Source: JBCCIM01 sp965263205 (GTDB lineage Bacteria; Bacteroidota; Rhodothermia; Rhodothermales; JAHQVL01). Taken from it: a stretch of DNA of 64,000 nt. The stretch covers positions 124,001-188,000 of the forward strand of contig CBDHHF010000009.1 of the NCBI GenBank assembly GCA_965263205.1. The letters are read 5' to 3'. Under the pieces are notes generated by a model that saw only the letters and a list, made by a program, of their open reading frames with translations, searched no databases and had not been told where the DNA came from. The position numbers and the translations under genes are program-made. This document shows, in pieces, positions 27,625-35,990 of the stretch (the stretch's first letter is position 1; each line of letters opens with the position of its first letter).

Positions 27625-28497
27625 ATGAAAAACCCTTTAACCTCTCAGTATTCAGAAGAAGAAAATATCCGACTCGTCGAACAAACACTCGCCGGCGATC
27701 GGAATGCGCTCGACACACTTGTTCATTTACACCAGCCCTTCATTTACAACGTGGCCTGGAAAATGACACACAACCCGGATGATGCGCTCGACCTGACCCA
27801 GGAAGTGCTCATCAAAGTCATTACCAAACTCTCTCAATTTAAATTCAACAGCGCGTTCAGAACCTGGCTCTATCGCATTGTGATGAACGAGTTTCTGCAA
27901 ACCAAACGGCGAAAGACAGAAACACAGTTCACCAGTTTTGAAGCGTACGGCAAACAGTTGGATGCCATTCCTAACGGCGAACTCAGTGTTGAAGAAGAAC
28001 TGGAGCAGGCTGAGCTATCAAAAGAAATGCAAATCCGATGTATGTCGGGTATGCTGATGTGCCTGACAAGAGAACAGCGATTAATCTACTTGCTAGGTGA
28101 CACGTTTGGGGTGAACCATAAATTGGGCGCTGAATTGTTTGAGATATCGCCGCAAAATTTCAGGGTGAAACTGCACCGGGCGCGCAAGGAGCTTTACAAT
28201 TACATGAACAACAAATGCGGCCTGGTGAACACCGCCAATCCATGCCGGTGCCCCAAGAAGGCCAAGACACTCCTGTCGATGGGTTTGTTGGATGAAAACA
28301 CGCGGCAGTTCAACATCTCACACCAACACAAAATTGCCGACTATGTCGAAGGGAAACACGAGGCTGCCAAAGACTCTGTTGATGCCAAATACGCAGCCCT
28401 GTTTAGAAACCACCCAACCAAAGAAGACTTCAGCAAAACCACAATCATTGATGAAATACTGAACGACGAAGAACTGAAGCGGCATTTTGCCTGGTAG
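27625..28497 (+). CDS. ECF-type RNA polymerase sigma factor with Cys-containing C-terminal extension
   Basis: 290 aa, about 100 longer than a minimal ECF sigma factor. Region 2 (about 30-95) contains HQPFIYNVAWKMTHNPDDAL and LTQEVLIKVITKLSQF; region 4 (about 150-200) contains LTREQRLIYLLGDTFGVNHK and LFEISPQNFRVKLHRARKEL. The C-terminal extension (about 195-290) has NKCGLVNTANPCRCPKKA, a compact Cys cluster that could bind a metal, and an acidic/basic tail ending LKRHFAW. No anti-sigma gene is adjacent. In this type of sigma factor the C-terminal domain may replace an anti-sigma factor as the sensor; that is inference. Confidence 0.88.
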   Translation: MKNPLTSQYSEEENIRLVEQTLAGDRNALDTLVHLHQPFIYNVAWKMTHNPDDALDLTQEVLIKVITKLSQFKFNSAFRTWLYRIVMNEFLQTKRRKTETQFTSFEAYGKQLDAIPNGELSVEEELEQAELSKEMQIRCMSGMLMCLTREQRLIYLLGDTFGVNHKLGAELFEISPQNFRVKLHRARKELYNYMNNKCGLVNTANPCRCPKKAKTLLSMGLLDENTRQFNISHQHKIADYVEGKHEAAKDSVDAKYAALFRNHPTKEDFSKTTIIDEILNDEELKRHFAW

Positions 28498-28537
28498 CTT
28501 ATACCAGTGCTGTCATCAGCCATCATCTGTGTTTTGA

Positions 28538-28921
28538 TCACAAGTCCAGGGCCAGTATCAGACAGGAGATGAAAAGCAGGAATGCTACCGGAGTGCCCGT
28601 TAAACGTTCTGGCTTGCTTTTAGAAACAGCATTTCCCAGTGTACTAAGCGCAAACATACAGACGAGGATCCAAAGCACAATCCCTGCGACTCTACCAAAT
28701 CCTGCAACACCGATCCACTCTTTGGATACGAGTACACTTATGCTTCCGAGTACGGCGATGCCAATTGAAAAGAAACTGGCGATACGTAGTTTAATCGGCA
28801 GTTTTTTAGTCTGGCCGCCCCACGCCAAATGACCAATGGGTGCCCCCAGAGCCAATAAGGCTTGAAAAATGGCGAGGTATGCAAAACATGCAAGGGCGAT
28901 GTAAGCAGCGATCTGGCTCAT
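28538..28921 (-). CDS. Small four-helix membrane protein, unknown function
   Basis: 127 aa with four hydrophobic segments (about 4-26, 45-66, 72-94, 107-127), so an inner-membrane protein. No catalytic motif was found; I do not recognise the family with confidence. It converges on the sigma factor gene (40 bp apart) and is followed upstream by two more minus-strand genes. Confidence 0.65.
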   Translation of the reverse strand: MSQIAAYIALACFAYLAIFQALLALGAPIGHLAWGGQTKKLPIKLRIASFFSIGIAVLGSISVLVSKEWIGVAGFGRVAGIVLWILVCMFALSTLGNAVSKSKPERLTGTPVAFLLFISCLILALDL

Positions 28922-28954
28922 GAGCAGGATAATTGACGGTGCGAGCGTGAGTGA

Positions 28955-29617
28955 TCAAGCATAATCAGCAATGAAAACGTCAGGAGGCAATTCCTGTACG
29001 GCATCCATTGCAATGAGTTGCTGGAGTACATAGTTAAACAGTTCTCGGGTAGATCGCAAGGCATCGAGGTCCTCAAGCAGTGGCCGGCTAGACCAGACCA
29101 GGATGTCTACATCCCCAGGCAATTTCTTCTTGAAGATATTGGCGTCTTTGTCTCGTATTTCAAGCAAGGCATTTTGTGGCATGGATGCCAAATGGGCCTG
29201 CATTGTTTTATCTGAAAAGAATCGTTTCACAAGCTCCTCATCTGTACCCCGCATGATAAATTGCGCATCAAATTCGGGATCTCCAATCTCCACATCTTTA
29301 AGTAGCTTCACAAACTTGAGTGCCGTTGCAAACAGTGAGTCGAGCTCGCGGTAGATTTTAAACCGAAAACCACCCGGATTGGAAATCAACGTTCGCAATC
29401 GGGTTGTGAGTCGTACAGGCTGGTTCTGTGCCCCTTGCGATACGATGGTGTCCAGTAGCACCTGGAATCCTTTGTACGTGTATTGTACTGTACCAGGCGC
29501 TGCGATTTGCATGATCGAAGGCCGGCTGTGGGGCCCCTCCGTAAAGACACCACCTACTTCTTCTGCAAAGGCTGCCCAGGTGGCAACAGCAGGTATTGGC
29601 TCGGCCTCATTAGCCAT
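28955..29617 (-). CDS. Conserved-looking protein of unknown function
   Basis: 220 aa, no signal peptide or membrane segment. Motifs visible include WAAFAEEVGGVFTEG, FRFKIYRELD, EIGDPEFDAQFIMRGTDEEL and VKRFFSDKTMQAHLAS. The 'DPEFDxxFxxRGTDE' stretch resembles cytoplasmic parts of DUF3137-like proteins, but without their membrane region. Function unknown. Confidence 0.7.
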   Translation of the reverse strand: MANEAEPIPAVATWAAFAEEVGGVFTEGPHSRPSIMQIAAPGTVQYTYKGFQVLLDTIVSQGAQNQPVRLTTRLRTLISNPGGFRFKIYRELDSLFATALKFVKLLKDVEIGDPEFDAQFIMRGTDEELVKRFFSDKTMQAHLASMPQNALLEIRDKDANIFKKKLPGDVDILVWSSRPLLEDLDALRSTRELFNYVLQQLIAMDAVQELPPDVFIADYA

Positions 29618-29731
29618 GATTAGCGCCCAATTAAGTTACATAAAAACCAATGGGCTGAAGCTACAGATACCAATCGAAGAAACCAAACGGCTTGCAACCG
29701 ACTGCGAATGAACTGAGGATTTTTGTATGGC

Positions 29732-31294
29732 TTAAACTGTTTGTACCTGGAGCCCCTGCTGCTCTGTCACGTTTGAGATCACTTCTATAATCTCGTCGAT
29801 TTTAAATGGTTTATATACAAACCCTGCCATGCCGGCTTCCAGACACGCCTCTTTGCTCCCTGTCATGGCATCAGCAGATAACGCAACAATTGCCGGCGCC
29901 CCCTGAATTGCAGGATCGGTCTGGATCAAGCGAGCAGCTTCAATGCCATTGAGCTTTGGCATATGTAAATCCATAAAGACCATGTCGTACTCATCCTTCC
30001 TGCATGCCTCAACGGCTGCCTCTCCATCAGCAACAACCGTTGGACTCATGCCGAGGTTAAGCAATACCTGGCGGATAACAAGTTGATTCACGGAGTTGTC
30101 TTCGGCAACCAAAATATTGCAAGGCACGAGCACCGGTTTTTCGTTTACATGCATTGGGTCATCAACATCCATTGCTACGGGCGTACAGGGCACACGCATT
30201 GTAAAGACACTGCCAACATCTACTTTACTCTGCACATCGATCCTCCCGTCCATCAGGGACAGTAAGTTTTTGCAGATAGACAACCCCAATCCAGTCCCGC
30301 CAAACTCCCGTTCAATAGAGTTATCCTCCTGTGCAAACTGATCCCAAATCACGTCCGTGTTTGCAATGCCTTTTCCGGTGTCATGCACTTCAATGACCAG
30401 CTCAACCTGCTCTCCGGCTAACGGCCTTGTCTTTACGCCAATCGTGACGGTACCTTTGTCCGTAAACTTGATGGCGTTGGATACAAGGTTCAATAATACC
30501 TGCTTTATGCGCTGCACGTCAAGGATTAGCAATGCCGGCACATCCTCATCGATGTCCAGATGGTAATGAATCTCTTTCGATTGTGCTTTTTCTTGAAACA
30601 GATCGTACACCAATTGAATGGCTTTTCTAACGTCTGCCTGAACAGGTTCTATCGTAATTTTTCCTGATTCAATTTTTGACAGATCCAGAATGTCGTTGAT
30701 CACGGCCAACAAACCTTCACCACACGCCATAATCACTTCCGTCCACTCTTCCTGCTGTTCATTAAGTGGCGTTTGTTGAAGCAGTTGCAACAAACCGAGC
30801 ATGCCGTTCAGCGGCGTCCTGATTTCGTGCGACATATTTGCAAGAAACAATGACTTTGCCTTCACAGCAGCCAGTGCTTTTAACTCCGCTTCTTTTTCCC
30901 TCGTGATGTCTGTGTGTGTACCCGTAAACCGAACGGCCTGCCCTTCCGCATTGCGCTCTACAACTCTGCCTCGATCCAGGATATACACCCAATGGCCATC
31001 GCGGTGCTTCATTCTGTGTACGTTCTCATAGAATTCCGTCTCGCCGTTCATATGAGCCTGGATATCCGCAAAGGCACTCGCCAAATCATCAGGGTGCACC
31101 AGGCGCTCCCAAGACGATACGGTCTGCTCAATATCAGCAAGATCATAACCGAGCATCGATGCCCATCGCTCATCAAAAATCACGTCGCCCGTCATCGGGT
31201 TCCAATCCCACATGCCAAGTCGCGTGCCTTCTACAACCAGTTCAAGGCGTTCTCTTTGCTGATCAGGCCCCAGCTCTTCAACGTTCAGCAGCAT
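29732..31294 (-). CDS. Hybrid PAS sensor histidine kinase with receiver domain
   Basis: 520 aa, soluble (no membrane segment or signal peptide). A PAS/PAC sensor (about 12-145: LGMWDWNPMTGDVIFDERWA, YILDRGRVVERNAEGQAVRF, GTHTDITREKEAEL) leads into a HisKA domain with the phospho-acceptor His in MSHEIRTPLNGMLG (about 155-165), an HATPase domain (about 265-375: LVSNAIKFTDKG, VHDTGKGI, FAQEDNS, GGTGLGLSICKNLL), and a receiver domain (about 395-510) with the phospho-acceptor Asp in FMDLHMPKLNGIEAA and the Lys of VYKPFKI. A separate response regulator or phosphotransfer partner is not nearby. The signal sensed is unknown. Confidence 0.92.
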   Translation of the reverse strand: MLLNVEELGPDQQRERLELVVEGTRLGMWDWNPMTGDVIFDERWASMLGYDLADIEQTVSSWERLVHPDDLASAFADIQAHMNGETEFYENVHRMKHRDGHWVYILDRGRVVERNAEGQAVRFTGTHTDITREKEAELKALAAVKAKSLFLANMSHEIRTPLNGMLGLLQLLQQTPLNEQQEEWTEVIMACGEGLLAVINDILDLSKIESGKITIEPVQADVRKAIQLVYDLFQEKAQSKEIHYHLDIDEDVPALLILDVQRIKQVLLNLVSNAIKFTDKGTVTIGVKTRPLAGEQVELVIEVHDTGKGIANTDVIWDQFAQEDNSIEREFGGTGLGLSICKNLLSLMDGRIDVQSKVDVGSVFTMRVPCTPVAMDVDDPMHVNEKPVLVPCNILVAEDNSVNQLVIRQVLLNLGMSPTVVADGEAAVEACRKDEYDMVFMDLHMPKLNGIEAARLIQTDPAIQGAPAIVALSADAMTGSKEACLEAGMAGFVYKPFKIDEIIEVISNVTEQQGLQVQTV

Positions 31295-31656
31295 CTTTAT
31301 TAACCATACATTTTACCAGTGTCCTTCATTATAATCGGAGGATCAACATTGATTCTTTAAAGGCAAGGAAAAAATGGTTAATCAAATGCTTTCATTTAAG
31401 CCCAGCATCGCACAGCACAGGTGCCACATCGGTATACATTGTTTGCAGTGGGAGGAACTACTTTATTTCCCCGAGGTGCTGAACCTACGCTGATTAAAAG
31501 AAAACAGGACTATCGGGCGCGTAGGTGAGTATGTGAAAGCACACACAGCTGACTGAATCGCTTTAGGCGAATTCTCATCCGCTGGGAGAAAAATGTTGAA
31601 AATCATATAGCCTTTCTACCTCTGGCTTTTGCCATGATTGTTTGGAGACATTGCCC
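31295..31656. other. Gene-free stretch
   Basis: No coding sequence, RNA gene or repeat that I can support. It must contain the promoter of the minus-strand kinase gene. Several short minus/plus frames are open but have no start signal or protein-like composition. Confidence 0.5.
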
Positions 31657-31677
31657 GGGTTTTCGGAGAGGCTCTAA
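31657..31677. repeat. Solo, degenerate end of the MITE-like family
   Basis: GGGTTTTCGGAGAGGCTCTAA matches the right end of the element at 22794-22957 (aggttttcggataggctctaa) with two differences. No matching second end was found nearby, so this is probably a relic. Confidence 0.5.
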
Positions 31678-31743
31678 ATACAGTCACATGAATTTTGATG
31701 GGTTGTTCGTAGGCCATGTTAAAGCCTGTGTAATGGAATAAGC

Positions 31744-31824
31744 CCCCAAAAACCGTCAACCTGTAACCTGCAACAGCAAACACAGCCCTCCGACAAAATC
31801 GATGTGTTTACACGTAGTACTTAG
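31744..31824 (-). repeat. Hairpin-plus-tail dispersed element (copy 2)
   Basis: Read on the minus strand: a weak stem (7 bp, AAACACA at 31778-31784 with TGTGTTT at 31803-31809), then TGTTGCAGGTTACAGG, then TTGACGGTTTTTGG. It matches copies 4 and 5 in the tail but lacks six bases after TGTT. No minus-strand gene ends here; it lies just upstream of the plus-strand membrane protein gene. Confidence 0.6.
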
Positions 31825-31871
31825 ACAAGCCCATTCGCAAAATCTGTAGCCCTACCGACCAAAACACGTCA

Positions 31872-32510
31872 ATGCATCAAATTAAATACATACTTGGAGC
31901 AGTTTATGACTTGCTAAGCTACAATTTTTCAACGCTCTTGCTTTACGTTGTACTCATCATTGGATGCACGCTCGTTCTTCCAGTTGTTCTGCGCCACTAC
32001 GTCCGCCAGTGGGCAGATGAATTACATCCGGTTTTTGAGAAGGCGTACGTCTTAGCCGGCCTCATCACGGGTATTGTGCTCGTCTTCATTGACCGTGGCT
32101 ACGCGCTAAACTCTTACCATTCCCTCGGCTTTGCTGCCTTCTTTGCTTTTGCAATCCCCTTAACGGCACTTGCGTGGGGTGCATTGGGGTACCTCAAAAC
32201 GGAGTTTGTAAACGACAAGGTTAAGGCCTGGCTTCGCGCAGTCTTTTTGTGCCTCATCCTTGCATTAACAGGTAGTTTTGGCCTCCCAAAATGGGATGTA
32301 TATCGCGGCAAAAACTGGTGTGAGCGGGCGTCAGCTTTAGAACCCAGGCAGCCTCACCCGAAAAGCATTGGCTTGGAGCCCTTAAACGTAAGATATTCAT
32401 ATCACAACGAGCGGAGTACAGTGTGTTGGGTAACGATACCGGGTAGTTTTTTATACTGGTCTTATCAAGACCGATCTGACACATGGTACCTGAATTGCTA
32501 TTTTTGTTGA
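31872..32510 (+). CDS. Membrane protein of unknown function
   Basis: 212 aa. Four hydrophobic segments can be seen (about 20-40, 60-77, 85-108, 118-138), with the last about 70 residues outside the membrane and carrying several Cys residues (CERASALEP, STVCWVTI, LNCYFC). No family recognised. It stands alone between repeat element copy 2 and a Tat-exported protein gene. Confidence 0.6.
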   Translation: MHQIKYILGAVYDLLSYNFSTLLLYVVLIIGCTLVLPVVLRHYVRQWADELHPVFEKAYVLAGLITGIVLVFIDRGYALNSYHSLGFAAFFAFAIPLTALAWGALGYLKTEFVNDKVKAWLRAVFLCLILALTGSFGLPKWDVYRGKNWCERASALEPRQPHPKSIGLEPLNVRYSYHNERSTVCWVTIPGSFLYWSYQDRSDTWYLNCYFC

Positions 32511-32698
32511 TGTAACACAACCCCATGCCAATCAACAATATCTAGCGTAGCCTGTAAAGCAGCAGAATTTGGGAATATCTTAACCGTTCGATTGCCCCTT
32601 GCGGTTTTCCGCTTTGGTGTGCAAATTACCAGCCACACCATCATCTTAGTACCATGTATGTATCTCGTAAATCTGCCGGCTCCTTGCAGGGCCACAGC

Positions 32699-33595
32699 AT
32701 GAATCGCCGCTCTTTCTTGTCTCGTACTGCGATGGGTATTGGTGCCCTGGCGGCAACTGCCTGTACAGACCCAAACCCGCCCGCCATGTCTGCTACCTCC
32801 GAGCCTGCACAAATTGCATTGCAACTTTGGACTGTTCGAGACGCTATTGCGCAAGACCCTGCTGCAACAATTGAACGCATTGCAGCGATGGGGTATCCGG
32901 CTGTTGAAACAGCATTTTTTCCTGAGAGTCTGTCGATTCAAGACGCCGCCAGATTGATACGCAACGCCGGCATGAACGTCTGCGCCTCGCACTGCGAGCT
33001 CCCGCTCGACGACCAAAGCCAGGCAACCATCCTTGAGATGGCAGAAGCGTACCAATGCAATCGAATGATCTGGCATGGCTGGCCGGAAGATCCGCGGTAC
33101 AAAACGGCTGAAGGCACCCGCGAGCTGATTGAAGTGTACCATCAAGCCCTGATTTTTGCGCAGTCAAATGGCCTTGAGTTTGGCATCCACAACCACTGGT
33201 GGGAATTTGAAACGCACGACAGAGATCATCGCCCCTATCAGTTACTCCTTGAAGAACTTGACCCTGCTATTTTCTTCGAGCTCGACACGTACTGGATCAA
33301 AGTAGCTGGTCCTGACCCCGCTGCCATCGTTGGTCAATTCAGCGACCGTGCACGCTTTCTCCACATCAAGGATGGGCCTGCCAAATGGAATAGGGCCATG
33401 GACGCAGATGAGCCAGAACCCATGGTGGCTGTTGGCCAGGGAGTGTTAGATTTCCCGGCCATCGTACAAGCAGCTGCCGGCAACACGGATTGGATGGTTG
33501 TAGAATTGGACAACTGCGCCACAGACATGCTTACCGCAGTTGCTGAAAGCTATACATACCTCACGCAGCAAGGGCTGGCAAAAGGAGCTGTGTGA
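32699..33595 (+). CDS. Tat-exported sugar phosphate isomerase/epimerase-like lipoprotein
   Basis: 298 aa from the ATG at 32699, preferred because it places a twin-arginine signal at the start (MNRRSFLSRTAMGIGALAAT followed by ACTDP, a lipobox-like AAT-AC). The body is a xylose-isomerase-like TIM barrel (IALQLWTVRDAIAQDPAATI, GYPAVETAFF, HNHWWEFE, FELDTYWIKVAG, FLHIKDG), with the metal-binding Glu/Asp/His pattern of the AP endonuclease 2 superfamily. Family members act on sugars or inositol derivatives; the substrate here is unknown. A second Tat-type member of the same family lies at 42659-43576. Confidence 0.88.
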   Translation: MNRRSFLSRTAMGIGALAATACTDPNPPAMSATSEPAQIALQLWTVRDAIAQDPAATIERIAAMGYPAVETAFFPESLSIQDAARLIRNAGMNVCASHCELPLDDQSQATILEMAEAYQCNRMIWHGWPEDPRYKTAEGTRELIEVYHQALIFAQSNGLEFGIHNHWWEFETHDRDHRPYQLLLEELDPAIFFELDTYWIKVAGPDPAAIVGQFSDRARFLHIKDGPAKWNRAMDADEPEPMVAVGQGVLDFPAIVQAAAGNTDWMVVELDNCATDMLTAVAESYTYLTQQGLAKGAV

Positions 33596-33718
33596 GGCTT
33601 TTCCTGAGTACGAGGTCCCAAAACATGTCCAAGGAAAACCGGTGTGTTCTATCACGTCATCCCCGACCCAGCGTGCATTGGCGATGTGCTGCATTAACAC
33701 CTTGTACAGCGATTCCCC

Positions 33719-33989
33719 AGATCCTTCGGCTTCGCTCAGGATGACTTGATTGGGGGCTAGGCAGCATCCCTTAAGAGATCCTTCGCAGGGCTCAGGATGA
33801 CAAGGGTGAAGGGCTGTGGTACTCTTGAAGAGATCCTTCGCGGCGCTCAGGATGACATGGGTGAAGGACTGTGGTAGTCTTGAAGAACTTCTCTTCCTCT
33901 GCTCAGGATACAGCTCTAGTCGAAAACACCAAATCCCGGAAGCACGTAAACACGAACCAAGAGATCCTTCGCTTTGCTCAGGATACGGC
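33719..33989. repeat. Cluster of five short repeats (AGATCCTTCG...CTCAGGATGAC)
   Basis: Copies at 33719-33745, 33774-33801, 33829-33856, a degenerate one at about 33885-33913, and 33959-33989. Copies two and three belong to a 55-bp direct tandem unit that also includes GGGTGAAGG.CTGTGGTA.TCTTGA. The rest of 33596-34008 holds no gene. Similar 'ATCCTTCG..CTCAGGATGAC' repeats are widespread in intergenic DNA of unrelated bacteria. Confidence 0.65.
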
Positions 33990-34008
33990 TATTGATGGTG
34001 TCAATAGC

Positions 34009-34458
34009 CTAATTAAACACCACAGGTGAGCCCATGCGGATTTTTACGGGTTCGCCATTTTTTCGGGCCGGCGAAAAGACCATGTCACGCACGGCATCTT
34101 GAGCAATTTGATCGCAGACATCGTGGATGCCGGCGGCGGTTGCCGTATCGAGCACAACGCCTTTCTCATCTATTACATAAACAATCGTCACCTTTCCCCT
34201 TACAGGGCACGGCGTTTTTGCAAGTCGCTCATTAACAGCTTTTTGAAGTGCGTTGAGTCCCCCCATCATTTCGGCCAATTGCAACCCCTCTCCTGCCAGG
34301 TTGTTTTCGATGCCTTCGATATGATCAAACGAGTAGTTGCGGGCCTCCGCAGCAACCAATGGTTTTTCCTGGGTTTCCGTCGTGGTATTGGAAGCGCCAG
34401 CGCATCCGGCAAACAGAACAACAAGGGCTATCGTAGCCATTAAAGACAATCTATCCAC
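34009..34458 (-). CDS. TonB C-terminal-like lipoprotein (energy-transducer-type domain)
   Basis: 149 aa. A lipoprotein signal (LFAGC lipobox near residue 19) precedes a linker and a domain (about 55-149) with the TonB C-terminal pattern: ALQKAVNERLAKTP, GKVTIVYVIDEKGVVLDTAT, AQDAVRDMVFSPARKNGEPV and a final strand VKIRMGSPVVFN. True TonB has an N-terminal membrane anchor and Pro-rich stretch, which are missing here. It is probably a periplasmic or outer-membrane-attached stand-alone TonB-fold protein rather than an energy transducer. Confidence 0.75.
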   Translation of the reverse strand: MDRLSLMATIALVVLFAGCAGASNTTTETQEKPLVAAEARNYSFDHIEGIENNLAGEGLQLAEMMGGLNALQKAVNERLAKTPCPVRGKVTIVYVIDEKGVVLDTATAAGIHDVCDQIAQDAVRDMVFSPARKNGEPVKIRMGSPVVFN

Positions 34459-34575
34459 AATATTTTTCAGCTGATGAATTTGTACGTGCCTTATCAGACG
34501 CTCCCACCCGTATAAGGTTTAGGATTTATAAATACAGTAATACGAGATCCCCAAAGCGCCAACACACATCAACAA

Positions 34576-35898
34576 TCAATCATCAAGGACCAGCCCTACC
34601 ACAACATCCATCACATTGGTATGCGTGGGGCCTGGCTTGAGAAGTGCATTCATTTCGAGGAAAAAGGTGTAGGCATCATTTGCATCCAGATACGCTTGCG
34701 GGTCGCGTTTGCGTTGCCGGGCGTGTTGGAGCGTCAATGGTGTGGCGTAAGCGCCGGCTGCGTCTGTCGGGCCGTCGATACCGTCCGTCCCCCCACTGAG
34801 CAACAACAGCCGTTTGTTGGTGCCTTCAATTTTGAACGCGCTACCAAGCACAAGCTCCTGATTGCGTCCTCCCATACCTTTGCCTTTCACCGTAACCGTG
34901 GTTTCACCTCCCCAAAGATGACATACCGGTCCTTCTTCGTCGCTATGCATCATGGACTGTGCCAGCGTTTCGCCGGCAACACGGGCTTCACCTTCCACCC
35001 ACTCGTCGTGTACTTTCACCTGGTACTGCCGACTAACTGCTTCGCGGCACGCAGCCTGCAATGCATCGCGATTGGTGCCAATCAACTGCGTCCTTACGTT
35101 CTTGAAAAGCGGATTGTCCGGCTTTGGCGTCTCGAGCGCGGCATCGTCTTTCCCAGCCTGGAGATGCGCACGAACGGACGCCGGCACGGTATCCCACAAA
35201 TTGTACGTCCGCAACACTCGGATGGCATCTTCAAATGTAGTTGGATCCCCCACCGTCGGGCCGCTTGCGATAACACTCAGATCGTCGCCTACCACGTCAG
35301 AAATCACCAGGGCAATCGTTTCAGCCGGCATACCATGCTGCGCCAGCCGGCCGCCGCCCAGGAGCGACAGGTGTTTGCGAACGGTATTCAGGTCGCGAAT
35401 ATCAGCACCGCACCGCAGCAACTGCTCAACCGTCTGTTGCCCATCCTGAAGAGATATCCCGGCCGCAAAAGCCATCGTCAAGGCAGACCCACCACCCGAG
35501 ATCAGTACAATGAGCAAATCTTCCGCTGAACATCCTGACGCCAGATCGAGCAGCACATGCGCTGCCTCTTCGCTGGTTTCATCAGGTACGGGATGTCCGG
35601 CTTCGAGCACCGTAATTTTCTGCGGACGTTTGAACGGATATGGGAGCGTCTCGCTGTATCCTTTGGGCACAACCACGCAGCCTTCGGTCAGGTGCTCGCC
35701 CAGCTTCTTCTCAACTTCCCAGGCCATGGCCATGGCAGCTTTTCCCATGCCGGCCACAACAACACGGCGATAGGCGTCCAAGGGCTTAACCGCCAGTTCT
35801 TCCCAATCGACCTGATCGAGCAGCACATCTGCCTGCACCCCTTGCACGGCTGCAAGAAAAATGGCACGGGCGTCGTCTATGAGTCCTTGCACCGTCAC
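34576..35898 (-). CDS. Glycerate 2-kinase (MOFRL family)
   Basis: 440 aa, normal length for class II glycerate kinase. The N-terminal domain (about 10-245) has VVVAGMGKAAMAMAWEVEKK, AGHPVPDETS, VLISGGGSALTMAFAAGISL, and SDVVGDDLSVIASGPTVGD; the C-terminal MOFRL domain has CHLWGGETTVTVKGKGMGGR, LLLSGGTDGIDGPTDAAGA and TNVMDVVVGLVLDD. It phosphorylates glycerate with ATP, linking glyoxylate, serine or sugar-acid breakdown to glycolysis. No glyoxylate-pathway gene is adjacent. Cytoplasmic. Confidence 0.92.
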   Translation of the reverse strand: MTVQGLIDDARAIFLAAVQGVQADVLLDQVDWEELAVKPLDAYRRVVVAGMGKAAMAMAWEVEKKLGEHLTEGCVVVPKGYSETLPYPFKRPQKITVLEAGHPVPDETSEEAAHVLLDLASGCSAEDLLIVLISGGGSALTMAFAAGISLQDGQQTVEQLLRCGADIRDLNTVRKHLSLLGGGRLAQHGMPAETIALVISDVVGDDLSVIASGPTVGDPTTFEDAIRVLRTYNLWDTVPASVRAHLQAGKDDAALETPKPDNPLFKNVRTQLIGTNRDALQAACREAVSRQYQVKVHDEWVEGEARVAGETLAQSMMHSDEEGPVCHLWGGETTVTVKGKGMGGRNQELVLGSAFKIEGTNKRLLLLSGGTDGIDGPTDAAGAYATPLTLQHARQRKRDPQAYLDANDAYTFFLEMNALLKPGPTHTNVMDVVVGLVLDD

Positions 35899-35990
35899 GC
35901 TATTGCTTTAATCCTGGATGATGAACCAAAAAGTGGGATTCGTATTATACTAAATAACCATTACGGAAATTCCGTGCCAACTATAAAACA

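Noticed and set aside
33719..33989. Possible CRISPR array
   Set aside because: Repeat copies are not evenly spaced with unique spacers of equal length, and no cas genes are nearby; part of the spacing is itself duplicated.
34009..34458. True TonB energy transducer
   Set aside because: It lacks the N-terminal membrane anchor and Pro-rich span and has a lipobox instead, so it was called a TonB-fold lipoprotein only.
34621..35529. 302-codon plus-strand open frame
   Set aside because: It is the antisense shadow of the glycerate kinase gene, whose motifs are complete on the minus strand; the translated product has no domain-like pattern.
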